64,000 nt of DNA from assembly GCF_001649575.2 (NCBI RefSeq), contig NC_051443.1:15284127-15348126 (forward strand), read 5' to 3'. Source of the DNA: Kryptolebias marmoratus. Lineage: Eukaryota > Chordata > Actinopteri > Cyprinodontiformes > Rivulidae. Below are positions 24,145 to 37,364 of the stretch, piece by piece (the stretch's first letter is position 1; each line of letters starts with the position of its first letter). Under the pieces are notes generated by a model. The model saw only the letters and a program-made list of their open reading frames with translations, was not told where the DNA came from and did not search any database. Both the position numbers and the translations under genes were made by a program.

Positions 24145-27100
24145 TAATTTTATTTGGTGATTACAGAAATTGTAAAGAAAATTTACTCCCTTCAGTGACA
24201 AAAGTGCTTGATGAGAGTCAGCATATTTGTGGGGAGCAGGAACAAGAACATTAATCAAGTGGAGGGGCAGACCAATAACGGGCTCTGTAATCATGCTGGA
24301 GCAGCGCTCTAACTTTGGGCAGTGTCGCGTGGCCATTCATCATCTGGAAAAGCAAGAGGCGGAGAGGGAGATTAATAACAAGTACATTAGTTAGTGTTTA
24401 GATGCAACCACTATGCGCCCGGGACTTCCAACAGAGTTACGGGGCTAAATTAACTAATCTTGATTAGCCAGTGATTTGAAGAAACACTGCCATAATTAGC
24501 ATCTGTAGACATATGTATAATTTACGGGACTTTCTAAAGTAATCATTGCATGACTTCTCTTTATTTAATTATTTTTTAGGTCTTCCTTCCATTTGCATTT
24601 AGGTAAGTGTGTGCATGAAATTAAAAAAAGGAGGCACCTGGAGAGAATGAATGGACTTCTGTTGATTTTGCTGCAGTACATTAGCAGTACATTACTCATT
24701 TGTGCCTCTGCTAAGTAGGGGTGTAACCCAGAGGTAGTTTTAAAACAATAACAGCAAGAACAACCAAATATCAATAGGCAATTAGGAAGAGTGGACACAG
24801 TTTTTTTTTTTTTTTAAGAAGGCATATTATTCTTTTTGGGTTTGCCCCTGTCCATTAGTGTTACTTAGTTTGCATTTTCAAACATACTTTCAAAGGTCTG
24901 CAGAATTTTAAAGTCTGGAGCTCACATTACAGAAAACAATGCTACTAAACTAAACTGCCTAGAAAACACTGTTTGCAGTCCAAACTTCTGTTCCTTTACT
25001 TAATTTCGTCACTGTTAAATCCTCTCATAGGACCTGAGTAGTGGCTGTTTGGGTTTAAGACTGAGCATCTTCTTCACACTTCACCATTTTTGACCAAGTA
25101 GATGATCAATGAGGAACAGAAAGCATGATAAAATATAATATTTTGTATTAATTTTTTCCACAATATGGAAAGACGTTTCTGTTGGCTTTCAAAGTCAAAA
25201 CTTGAACCCGTGAATGAGCATAATGTGAACTTTTTACACCTGACTCAATAAACCTGAATCAGAGGCTTATTTGTTTTTACTCGACACAAGACTGTTGGGA
25301 TCAATTCTCTTAATATTATAAACTTCCCACAAATGCAGAATGCATTAGGAAGATGCATTTACTATCGTGCACTATGATAATTGAAGGGACATTTTGCTGG
25401 AAGAGAACATCAACAAAATATAATTTGAAAATTAATTCTAAAAATTATTATTAGACCCAATCTAAAAGGTGCGTTGCTTCATTGCTTTACATAAGACTTG
25501 TATTTCATGTTTAAGAATATTCAAAGTGAGTTTAAATTTTATTAAGCTATACATTTATATAGGATGTGTTTTTTTTGTATCCGAGAGATTTGTCCTTTGT
25601 AAAACCTTCCTAACTATTGTAGGCTACCATTTAAACATATGTGCATATGAGAAAACAACAGTAAGAGGTTTTTTGTGTGCATTAAGTAGCCTTTCATGGT
25701 GACCTGCCATTTACCTGGAGACGTTCCAACTGGGCAGCAGCTAGACAGTGATTTGTCAGAAGTACTGCTGGCAGTTTTTACCATAAAACAATATAGCTGT
25801 AAGTCTAGCAGTAGTCAAGTAGTCGGTCAGTCTTTCTGTATTTGTTTTAGTAGATTTATCTCTCAACTGCATGCATTAAACTCGGATTTTCCCCAAAGAA
25901 TTATTTATCATATATTCTAGCTCAATCTAATACAACATTTTGACTTGCTCCGGGTTTCTTAACGGTTTCTTTTTGTTTTTGTTTTTTCCTCTAAGGCAAA
26001 TTTCTCTTGGGTAACCTTTTGATGTGCTTTGAAGTAAATTATACCAGAGCCTTTACTGTTAATTGTTCAGTCCTTACATTCAGAGGAAATATTTTAGTCT
26101 TCCCAGTTATTCAAGCACACTGACTGTAGACAACCAACTTGGATAAGGGTACACCTTATTCTCGTCATGTTTGTACACCTTTCATTCCAGTCTCATTTTA
26201 TCTGAACACTAGTTTGCAAGCTAAGAGAATGGGACTAACTCAGATTAGTGTCCCTTCTATCTTGGCTTAGTATAATGTGGATGATATTTGTAACTTTTCC
26301 ACAGTTGGCAGTTAAAATGTAAATTATAATTCCTAAAATATGAAAACGTTTATTTGTCCTCATGAAGAAACTAAAAGCTCAAATTGTTTTATTCCATCAG
26401 TAAGGTGCCTTTTTCTGAACAGATGCAAGGAGACTTTCATGAATATGAATATATATAAAAACCAAAGATCTGACTCAGGATGTCTGAAAGCACTTATTGT
26501 TTCTTGACCTAAGGGTGGTAGAAAATATTATTAGTGCTCTGCTTCTTTTTCATAGAAAATGGAATTTTTTTCTTCTTGCAAAATTGTCTTGATAAATCTG
26601 TAACAGAATATAGTAAGTTTCATACATTACCACACCATATTTAAGTTTATACCTCTATCTAATTTAGTTGCACTGCAGTCATTTCCTCTTTTTTTTTTTT
26701 GTGAAACTATTAAATATTGCTCATGTAACAGACTGATGATGTTGTTATGGTTTTGTTCCCAGTGGCAACAGTAATTATTCTCAACTTTACATAGTATAAA
26801 GGTAAATATGAAAGAGTAAGCAAGTGTATGTATTTAGAGAGAGAGAGAATTTTGCCTATATCTCTCTTGGTACTCCTGTAAATATTAATTCAGCAAAGCA
26901 AGAAATATAATTGAATTTAAGATACACCATCTGTTGCTGTGGCTGGCTCATCAGACTGTTAATAATTCCAACGCTTCAAAAGAAAGCTGTGTCTGAAGGC
27001 CACTATGTAATGTGTAAAATTAACTAAACCAGAGCATGTTGTGTAGCCAGCAAAGTGTAAGTTGTAATGCATTGCCAATTTTTAAAATAACTTGGAAATC

Positions 27101-27869
27101 ATTTTTATGTTTCATGACAACATCATGCATAAACAGAAAGACTACCGTACATCTAAACTCCTTTTCCCTCTCTTGTAGGCACTTTATTCACATTCAGTGT
27201 GACAGAGTGAGAACAGTGAGTGATTTGTTGCACTGCTCAGTGACAGAGGTGGTTTGAATTTTCAAAGAGTCAGTCTCAATGTGTTTTCCGGTGTGCTGCA
27301 ATACGTCACCTCCATAATGACGTGTCATTTATGTGCTGGCATGCCATGAATGGGAGATAAAAATTAGGTAATAAAAGAGAAAAGATATCTCAGTGTTAAG
27401 TATTAACTAAGATGTCAAGAGCTAACGAAACATGGACAGACAACATAAAAAAGACTATGACAAAATAAAAATGACAAAAAGAGTTTGTAGATTGGTACGT
27501 TATGTCCTTTCACTCTCCCCATTAATCTCTGCTGGCACTGATAAGATGCATTTTAAAGGTATTTTGTCATTTTGCATTTGAGTGACTCATTCCACTAAAA
27601 CTGCATATTACTATTTTGTAGCAGTTGTTAAAGTTAATTCAGACAAAGAAATAATAAAAGAAGAGTATAGTTAGTCATTCAATAGGTCTTACAATACATT
27701 TAAACCATAATCAATACTATTGAACAGGTGTGTGCCTTAAACAGCTGGTCAAACAGTTGGACTTTAATCTAAAATCGAGTGTCCCTTGTGGATTATCTTT
27801 GTGCTAAATTGGTCCAGAGGCTTCACTGCCTGTGGGAACTTAGACCCTTCTAGGTAAGCTTTAAAGCTA

Positions 27870-28115
27870 TGTGGATATGTTCAGACATGAGTTGGTAGTG
27901 TGTTACAGGAGTTTCATTGTGCAGCTGAAGCAACAAATTGAGACTATTGTTAAAATGTTCATGATGGCCATGGGTAGAAAGGTGTATTCCTCTTTTCAGA
28001 CTATTTGTAAAGGCAGTCCTTGGACTCTGCACAAAATCCTTTATGATCCTTCTCACACCTCGTTTTCTGACTTTGACCAGTTAGCATTAGGCAGACAATA
28101 CCAAGCCTAAATGTG
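27870..28115 (+). mobile_element. LINE ORF2 C-terminal relic
   Basis: The + frame 27871-28110 ends LHKILYDPSHTSFSDFDQLA then LGRQYQA. This resembles the ending found in several fish LINE ORF2 proteins (ILxDPSHPxxxxFxxLPSGRRYR). It is only a fragment. The family (Rex1-, L2- or Tx1-like) cannot be assigned from this alone. Confidence 0.45.
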
Positions 28116-28379
28116 TAAAACCAGTCATCTTAGGCTCTTTTTTTTTCTTCTTAATTCAGTCATTTTAACAGATTGATTACTTTGTTTTGGCATTTCAGTG
28201 CAAAGGGTAAAATTGTGTTTATCCTCTTTGAGTTTTATTTTCTACTTTAAGGATTTGATTTGATTGAATTTGACGATTGTCACAATGTATTTAACTAAGA
28301 AGTTTCACCAAAGAACCCTGTCGAATAACTGTGTTCATTCAAGGTCAAAAATAAAATAAAATAAAATAAAAAACGTTGT

Positions 28380-28570
28380 AGTAGAAGTCAAATACTTAGA
28401 TGTGATTTTTAATCCAACCTTTGACTTCAAGAAACTCACCAATAAAATAGTTAATATGCTGAAACATATTGTTTCATTAAGGAGACATTAAAGATATGCA
28501 ATAATATCTTTAATCAATTATTCTGTTGCATTCTGGTATAACAGGTCATACTGTAAACTATCAGATCACT
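28380..28570 (+). mobile_element. LINE reverse-transcriptase fragment
   Basis: The + translation near 28390-28500 reads YLDVIFNPTFDFKKLTNKIV and NMLKHIVSLRR. This fits the LINE pattern LGVxFDSxLxFxxHIxxxV...FFxLRxI seen after the catalytic core. It breaks into stops soon after. It lies 270 bp from the preceding LINE scrap in the same orientation but shows an earlier region of ORF2, so the two are not a simple collinear copy. Confidence 0.45.
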
Positions 28571-28879
28571 TCCTAATGTGTAGGTGTAAAATCACTACAA
28601 AGCATTGTCATTGAAATATACACATGACCAGCATGATATGGAGATTTGAAAATCAAATTATGTGCTCAGTGATCAACTTGTTATTAAAATGGTTTTCAAT
28701 TTGGCAGTTTTACTTTTGGAGCTATTTTTTAGGTTATTAAGTAAAAGAAAAAGTTCCTGGCAATCTTAAAACACCTAATGTTCTCTTTTTTATGTAAGGC
28801 CAAAAAAAAAGAAAAAAAAAAAAGAATTTTCAGGAGCTAGTTCTATTGTCATTCATAAAAGGAAATGGAAATAATTACC

Positions 28880-28884
<5 letters not shown>

Positions 28885-28921
<37 letters not shown>
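28885..28921. repeat. (TA)n microsatellite
   Basis: About 18 TA units without interruption. Confidence 0.97.
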
Positions 28922-28923
<2 letters not shown>

Positions 28924-30991
28924 TTATTTATTTATTTAAATTGATTGTTATGGGTACATATTTTAATTGTATTTTGTGTTCATCTGCCATGGAACCACAG
29001 AAAGAAATTTGTCTTTCGCTAAATTTGATTCAATCAATTTCTCCATTTATAAGAGTAGTGTTCTTTTCCATATTCCTAGACAAATAAATAAATGCATAAC
29101 AACATGCATTTTTTCTGTCATTTTAAGAGTTCATTTTTCCTCTTTACTTCTAATCAACTGTGATAACAGATTGTACAGTTTGTTTTCCTTACTTTCACAT
29201 ATTAATCGGGGAAAATTTGCAATCCACTCAACCTTGAGAGGATTTATAGCCACATAAAACATGTTTTTTTAAAACATGTGCATAATTGGTTTGAGGCAGT
29301 AATATTAGTGGCTTCCTTGAAATGACATTGCCTCAAAAGCACCACCAAACCCACACAAACAGTGATAATACTCCAAAAGGCTTCTTGCACTGCAAGTCAT
29401 TTGTCTTCCCATCAGTCAGGACCCTTCTGGCTGCTTTTAGTGTTGAGTCTTGCTCATGGCACACTGTGGTCCCTGTGGATGCATAGCTGTGGACAGTCTT
29501 TCTTCAGTAAGACAAAGAGGAGGATTGCCCTTTCATTAACTGTGACAGCAGGCACACATCAGTCAGAGTTTGGACATGATGAAGCATGTTTAGGTGAGAG
29601 CACTGTACTAGTTGGGCTGGCGTTTTTGTGCCCCGTGACAGATTTAGAGTTTGGAAGTGAGAGCTTTCTGAGTAGTTTATATATACAAAGAAATAACTGA
29701 ATTCTATTAAAACTTCATACAAGTAAAAGTCCTGAAAACATACCTACATTTGTTTTCCATCTTTCTTTGGTTTTATCTTTCAGTAAAGCCTGCAGTTTGT
29801 TGCGCAACTTTCCATTTATAGTACAACAACAACGGATTTATGTTTACAAAAGAAATTTTATGAACCATAACAGAAGCAGTAACCACAAACTGGAACCCAT
29901 TTTTTTTTCCAAGGTAACATCTCTGTTTTGTGAGCACAGCTGTGGCCCTGGATGCATGAGTGTGTAACTGTAACACAGATTTAATGCATGGTAACAAAGC
30001 ATTTTGTGTGTGTGTGTTTGTACCAGAGTTGTTGAATGAATGAATTAAATACTAATACTTATTTTTAATAGCTGTTTTTTATGTGAATGTATGTAATTGT
30101 CAGGGCTATATGTTTTATTTGTGTCTAGACCTCATCATTATTATTCTGTGTTTAAATTAGGTGCACATTGCAAAATAGGTGGTGTGGAATGAATTTAAAT
30201 TAGGTAAAATAGTGAATTGTGCCCCATGGATTTGTTTGGTGTATAAACAATTTCTATTTATATTCAGCGTTTGGCACCTAAATCCAAAGTTAGAGCCAGA
30301 GAAGTTTAGAAAACCTGACAAATATAGAATAATCTGTGTGAGTCAAGCTTTTAGTCTGAAATTGTGCAAATGCGATGCACAGGAAAACCAAAACATGTAC
30401 CCTCCTCAGAAGAAAGAACAAGCTCTATCAATAAAAAGCTTTATGTATGGTGCATGCCTATTCCCTGTAGGTTTCCAATCGATTTAACATGGCAAACATG
30501 TCTAGCTGCTAACCGTGCAGTGGTTAGCCCCAGACATGGCTCGGCATAAATGAAAGCAAGCCACGCGAACAGCATGGACATAGCTGTTGTGAAAGCATTC
30601 CGCCTTCTTCCAGCGTAACACAAGGCCTTAGGTATTAAACTGAATTTGCACCCTTTTATGGGAAACAAAACATAATTAACAGAATTACAAATGGTCCTAA
30701 ACTGCAGGTGGAAGGATTAAAGCCACCAAAAAGATCTGCAATTTTGTCACAACATAGGCCAGCATGAATAGCTTTCTAATTCTACTAAACAAAAGAAGAA
30801 AAAAAAAGAAAAGATTATGAGTGACTGCTTCCCAGGTGGTGAGAGATTATGCTCAGCTGCATAACCATTCATTTTAATATGACATTTCTTGCTCTGGTGT
30901 ATTCTTAATTGCACTGTGAAAACATATGCAACAACATCTGTGATTTTTGTATTTCTTTATTTATTTTAACCTTTCAATTTTCCAATTTCAG

Positions 30992-31142
30992 GGAAGAGGC
31001 ATTGATGTCGACATACTTTGAGACAGTGCAAGACCTGCTTGCGTCTTTTGGGCCGGTTCGCGATTGTTCCAAAGACAACGGTGGCTGCAAGAAAAATTTC
31101 AAGTGCGTGTCTGATCGACAGTTGGACTCATCTGGCTGCATG
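30992..31142 (+). CDS. astn2: astn2 exon g: second EGF-like element
   Basis: Internal exon, 151 bp, phase 2 to phase 0. The acceptor is ttttccaatttcag and the donor is gtaagc. It encodes [51 protein letters not shown]. The Cys pattern C-x5-GGC...KCVSDRQ.DSSGC is an EGF-like element typical of ASTN2. The last codon, Met, is complete, so the downstream intron is phase 0; the next exon continues directly with [14 protein letters not shown]. The residue before that Cys is Val in the mammalian protein I recall, so Met is a conservative change. The 16.3-kb intron that follows contains a candidate 31-nt microexon. Confidence 0.96.
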
Positions 31143-31609
31143 GTAAGCAGGTGTTCAAGATAACTTACTGGTGGAAATATACTATAAGTGTGCCATAGCT
31201 TAAAGTCACAATAAAAAAAATCCAAGGATCTGCTTTGTTGGTAATACATCACCTAAACCAAATCATTTTAAATTATTAAAAGAATACATGTTTTTAGTAT
31301 TCTTTGGGGCATTTCATTGTTTGCTCTTTCATGGAGGATGGATTAGAATTTGAAACGTGTACTTGTTTTTCCTCACCGAAACACTTTGATCAGTGTTTGA
31401 ATTTCAGCAGGGATGTTGCAGAATGCTGAGAGGTGCCTGCTCAGGACAGTCATTCCTACTGGGGTATTTTGGGTGAGGTTGGCCTTCCCCAGCTTCTGGT
31501 TTAACAGGAAAGGTCTAAATGTGCTGTGGAACCCTGCTGGGAGCCTCAAGGTTGCAGCTTGTGTTCATGCAGACCAAAGAAGATTTACTGGGTTATTTTA
31601 AAACTACCC

Positions 31610-31834
31610 ATTCATTCATTCATTTGTTTCCCAAACTGCTCAGTCCATTCTGATATAGCAGTAGGAACAGTGAGAGCGGACATGCCAAGGTCTTTTTGTC
31701 TCCACTAACTCCATTTATCTCCTGCTGGGGGATCCCCATGCTGCTCTCTGGCCAGTTTGGTGTTGTAATCCCTCCAGCAAGACTTGGCATGCCAATTAGA
31801 CCTCTGAAGGGACCTGCTCAAGAGTCATTCTTCT
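31610..31834 (-). mobile_element. LINE relic, same family as 12140-12605
   Basis: The + strand carries aaactgctcagtccattctg, then tcctgctgggggatcccc, ctctggccagtttggtgt and ccctccagcaagacttggca. These follow the order of the antisense strand of the fish LINE family whose other copies lie near 12.4 and 41.8 kb (cctgggggatcccgaggcg, ccaggccagc...gagat, ctccagcgtgtcctgg). Only a short 3' portion is left and no frame survives. Confidence 0.55.
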
Positions 31835-33954
31835 AAAAATCCCAGTTCAACTCACTTGATTCCTTTTAATGTAGAGAGCTTTCTTTTAGGTTTCCTAATA
31901 TTTTGCCTAATCCCTGAAAAGAAACCTGGCTACCTTCAATTTAGACACTTGTATTGGCTTGTTCTTTCAGTACTGTGATCACTCAGGACTCATGGCCGCA
32001 GGTAAGACGATAAGGGAAAAAGAGCATTTAGCCTTGCCGCGTGGCTCAAGGCTGCCTTTACTAAAAACATTACATCAAATAAATCTCTGCAGAAGCAGCA
32101 ACCAGTTTACAGTCATCCTGACATCCTCTGTGCCTGCGATTTGTCATAAACAGTTTGAGGTACTTAAACTGTTTCACCCAGAAGAAAAATCATTTATTCT
32201 CAGTTTCTTACCTCATAGCAAATTATTGAATTAACTGTCCTATATACATCCTGTCACATGTGTACACTGTAATGCATTTGTGTGAAAGACATTCTTATAT
32301 TCATACTGTTAGACGTTTTGTTTAAAAGCCTAATTGTTACGACTTATCATTCATGCTGTCAGCTAGACTGACTCTGAGCGTTAGTTAACCAGCGAGCAGG
32401 GGGTGTTGACAACAGATTATTATGGGACAGCAAAACTGTGTTCCACTAATAATGCAGGAAACAAGCCTTCAGGGGCAACAGATATGCTGCGCGTGCAAGG
32501 CTTCGAGCTTGTCGTATTTCATGTATTTCGCCCCTAACAGTGCACAATGCATCTCCCATAGTTTCAGGTTTGGGGACTCCATATTTTCAGAATGCAACAA
32601 AAAATATCCAACTGCTTGAAAACTGCCAAGAGAACAGACAGCAAGTAAAATTAAAGATAATCCAGGGGTGTTGCAAGATTTTGCACCATCTGTGCAAAAA
32701 GACTGATAAAACAGAAGAAAACATATACATGGCACATCTCGACAAAAACCTTCAAAAATATCTATATATGCTGCACATCATCACTTTATTTTTTTTAGGG
32801 TTTCTTTCTCAATAACATGTCTTTTTAATTTAAAAGCTCTTTGCTGCCATATTATTGGTAATCATTTAAAGAAATGAAAAATTGTGCATGTCAGTAATAA
32901 CAATGTATTTCTGTTTTCTTCTTTAGACACACATGCACTAAAGACTTTGATGACTCACACTGTTGTAAAGCATGCCTGGATGGCTGGATATAGGACTTAA
33001 CCATCTATGACTGGGCGTTTGAGTTCAGTTACGAAATTGCTCAAATTGTTTACCCCTTCTAAAATGAAGCAAAACAGAGAAAGGCTTTTTAAATTAAAAT
33101 AAATGGAAATATAAAGATTATTGGTTTCTTGTAACAATAACTGTAATATGCTTCCTTTTTTGCTTTAGGTATTATAAGTACATTTGTTGCATATGCCTTG
33201 ATTTTTTTTTCTTGTTGCTTCATGAGCATTGTTTAACTTTAGATGTAACATTATAAACTACAGTGCAAGAGAGGTTTGGCCCTGGCATAATTTCAAGCAA
33301 AGGGTGACTGTACACTTCAGCTTTTTGACAGCACAGGGCAGGACTGCGTTGTAAAGTAATTAAATTGATGAGCCATCTTAATTACTGGAGGGCGGTTCTG
33401 TGAGTCATTAGGAGCTTGGATGGAGCCATAAATCGATAGGTCTTTTTGTTGTTTGTGTTGATCTAAGACAAACCCACACACAGCTGTTTTTGTTGCTTTC
33501 CTCTTTTCATCATCTTGCAACTGAAACATGTTTGGATGCATCATCTTTTTAAAATGCTCGTGTAGCTGTTCTGAGGATAGCTCTGCCTTCTTGTCATGAT
33601 ATGTGGATCACTCTGCCTTCTGTAGTTTTGACTAGCATTGATGGCAAATGATGAATAGCAAGCAGTATTTGTCGAATACAGTAAAACTGTGATGCACTAA
33701 ACACATATGGCCGATTACTGTATGATCTAAACCATGCTTTTCTGTCTGTTCTATAACTTATTTTCCAAGATTTGCATCCCACTGTGTTAATGCGAGGATT
33801 CATCCATATTCATAAATTAGAATCATATCTATAAAATCAAAACATATATTTCTACTCTTAACATATAGCAGCTTCTGTGTGTAAATATTTCCATGCAGTT
33901 GTGATTGCTTTAATTTCTGCCAAATGACTTGGCAATGTTGATTGTCTTATACAA

Positions 33955-33959
<5 letters not shown>

Positions 33960-34005
<46 letters not shown>

Positions 34006-34010
34006 TTTTT
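33960..34010. repeat. (TA)n followed by poly(T)
   Basis: About 18 TA units (33960-33996) run directly into about 14 T. Confidence 0.97.
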
Positions 34011-36204
34011 CCCCTAATAAACTTCTGTATTTGAGATTTTTTGCTGTGCTTGCAAAGCGTTTGTGTTTGCTCTATGGGCGATTCATTAAAATCATGCATG
34101 AACAGTGATGGAGCACTGTGATTTACAAATAGAGCTGGGCTCGCAGCAAATTAATCTCTGGCAGTTGTCCTGACCAGTTGGATTTCCCCACAACTTGCAC
34201 ACATTATGTGAAGAAATTTCAAATACACAGGCATGCCAACACCAGCTAAATTGTGTTGGAGAGCGCCGCTATTGCTTTCAGAAACACAAATAATAAGATA
34301 ATTAATAATAGAAAGTCTGTGCAACAGAAAGAATAGCCTCCTACTAGAGCTTTTTTTTTAACTACTCAAACAGAATAACTGAATAATGTATTTTCTAAAA
34401 TTGTTGGGAACAAACAGGGTAGCAGGTAGCTGAGGGCTAACTGAGCAAAATAAACTACTCCTTACAAATACTGACCGTCCTCAAAAGCAGCCAGCTCTGC
34501 TCTTCACTTAAAAAAACCATAAACCCAAGCTTTTTCCTCTACCTTTGAATTTTGCTAGAAGAATAAAAGCAGACTGCTCCACCAGCCTCTGATTATTCCA
34601 AAATAGATAGTAATAAAAAAAATGTGCAATGACCTTTTAGAATCGTAACAATGGAGTTCAATCTGTACACAGAAACCCACCAAATTTAAATTTAAAAGAG
34701 CTCAGAATTATCACAGTACAAGACGCAACGAGTTCAGCTCCAAAATCAAAAGTTTCGGCAGGTATTTTGCAGAAAAATCACTTTAATAGTGAGGGCTGAT
34801 CTCATTTTATCACAGTAATAGTGGCCTAATGTTTTATTTGTCACTAATACTGTTTCTGAAAGTGTTTTTTTTTTTACGTTCTGAGAATCATCATGATGTC
34901 TTTTAAAGAAAAAACTTGTATCTTACATGATTGGAGTGTAATATTTCAATGACTAATACTAAGTTTATGAAGCTTTATACAGTCAGCTGTTATGGGTTTC
35001 AGACACACAAACAGATTTTTTTTTTATTTCTCACCAATTACTGTAATTCCAACAGCATATCTTCCAGCTGTAGCATTGGCCATATTACTAATAATTACAC
35101 TTCTCCATGTGTAAAACATGAATAAATGTTCACTAACAAGCTTCAGATTGTAAAAATCTATGGGAAGTATCTGCATAGACCCCTCTATATTATGACATAT
35201 TTTTTATAAACATTTTCCACACACAATCAAAACACACGAGGAGAGAAAACTTAAGTGTATGTAAGTCTGTAAGTATGTATGTATGAATGATGAAAATCAG
35301 AATACTAAAAGTAAATCATTTGAGCTCAACAACAAAGACAAAAACAATCACTAAGAAAGAAGTAGAAAGAATTCAAATATCACATGCAGACCCCATGCAG
35401 GTGAATATTCAAAATTCAAAAGACTTGGCTCCCAAGCGCACTTTCAGAAATGCTAAAATAAAAGTGCAGCACTAAAAAAATAATTCATAAGAGGCTCTGC
35501 GTGGCACTGATCACTGTGCAGACAAAAAGACTGACAAAGCCTTCTAGTCTTCAAAGATTAACTCAAAGAATCACACGCAGAGTGGATTTTTTTGTTTTTT
35601 CTAAGTCTATTGAGTTGGTGTTATTTCATGCACTCTTGTCAGAGTGGGTGCTAACACAGAGCAGCGACATGCCACACAGAGGGCTTAAAATCCATTATCA
35701 AAGTCTGTCCCTCAAGGCTGGATGCTGCTCTTAAGACAGTTGAAATGCATTTGCAATGAATTAAATTCAAGTCGGGCTGGCGCCGAAGTTCATGAGACAT
35801 TGTTTATTCTATTTTGCCCGTGTTTCCTCTCTGCTTCCGCTGAGCCTGAGATGGTGTCACTTTATTCTTGTACTCACTGAGTTCAGCACACAGCAAACAG
35901 TGATTTTAGATGATTAATGGTTTTGCATTTGTGCCTTCCTTTTTCATCTCTGGTCTCACAACTTATCTACATTATGCAGCGTGGTGATGATTTGTAAGAA
36001 TAAGTCATGTTCTTTTTTTTGTTACAATAGTTTGTAACTGTGAACTACGTACAGTAGAAGAGATTAATAAGAAGTAAGCAACATATTAATTTTGGTATTC
36101 AGTAGCTTCTTGAAGCAGAGCCACTTTGAGCATTCATGTTACATGTTGACGCTAAATCAGTTCAACAATAAGAATAGATATTGCAGCTGCTGGGATATCA
36201 CGTG

Positions 36205-36615
36205 TGCTCATCGGCCAAAACCACCTGCCAAAGATTGTATGTGCAAAAACTGCTCTGACCCATGTGAGTACAGACCAGGGATTTATGGGAATGTCTTGTT
36301 GTCTGGCACCAGATCCCCTGATTTCCAAGGATTTGCAGGGAAAGGCTTTGGAGGATTAGGCTTGTTCTGACATATCATGTGGTCGGTCAACTGTGATCTA
36401 GGAACACCATCAAGTTTTTCTTGGGTTTTTCAAACCATTCTTGAACCAGTTTCCTGGTGTGTTATGACTTGGATTTATGCCGAGGGAGGATGGTACTGTT
36501 GGGGGAGTGCCACTAGCACTGAGGTTGCATTCGATCTGCAACAATTTCATATGGATACTGTGTGTCAAAGTAACATCTAAATAAATACGAAGATCGACAA
36601 TTTTCCAACAAAACA
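36205..36615 (-). mobile_element. Tc1/mariner-like relic, transposase 3' half (antisense)
   Basis: The + strand reads, in order: aaaccacctgccaaagattg, gttgtctggcaccagatcc, caaaccattcttgaaccagt, gtgtgtcaaagtaacatcta and ccaacaaaac. This order matches the antisense strand of a recalled fish Tc1/mariner element, from its end through the C-terminal half of transposase. The terminal repeat is badly eroded and the frame is destroyed. Confidence 0.6.
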
Positions 36616-37364
36616 CAAGCCTTTTTAGTTTTGTTTTGTAAGTTATAGAGCTTTTAAAATGTTGTTTTTGTTCCCTGCTTTTCAAGTTGTAGCACACCTA
36701 CTGGGTCAGACTGGCCATCTGGCAATATCCCTGTGGGCCTACATGCCTTTTGGGCAGAACAACTGTTTCATTGTCTAACTAGCAAATAAAACAGATTGGC
36801 AGATTTTATTTTTTTTTTCAGGTAGTGAGCTGAACCCAACCTTTAAACTTGATGACCTCGGTTCCATTAATAAACTGTACATCTGTTAAAAAGAAGATAT
36901 TGTGCAAAACTAAGATAAAATGCAAAAGGGGCACAGAAGTTACAAATTCCGGGGCACCCAATGACAAATCCTTCAGGCAGAGGTCACTAAATGTGCAAAA
37001 GTCAACCTTCATCAACATTTTGGTTGCGTCAGCAGAGTAATGAGGGTAAGTCAGAGCGTTGAGAGGAAGAGGGGCTGTAGAGTTTGTAGCAAAGCTAATG
37101 ATGGGCTGTCCGCCTGACTCCACGATATTAATGTGTCTCGTTTTTTAATGCTTTCATTAATTTTGCACAAATTGTTCACAATTTCTTGCTAAATTAAGTA
37201 TTGTCTCAGACATAAAATTAAAAAAGAAACTAGTTTTGCCCAAAAGACATACTGTTTAATTTATGGTAACTCCATTAGCACACCTTTAGCATTACAAGCT
37301 TACAATATTGCAAACATACAGGAGATTTTAAAAAGAAAATGTCTTCTCTACATCCTAGGTTCTG

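Larger units (their letters stand above)
22598..30991 (+). other. astn2: intron between exons f and g
   Basis: 8,394 bp, phase 2. It contains a CA microsatellite (24112-24139), a short AAAAT run near 28352-28370, a TA microsatellite (28885-28921), and sense-oriented LINE scraps at about 27870-28115 and 28380-28570. The block 24150-24480 is nearly free of simple repeats and GC-richer than its neighbours. Open frames of 96 and 112 codons at 28967-29257 and 29362-29700 are unrecognised. No gene. Confidence 0.85.

Noticed and set aside
29362..29700. 112-codon + strand frame with a hydrophobic stretch
   Set aside because: No family match, no promoter or splice context, and overlapping openness on the minus strand; treated as chance.
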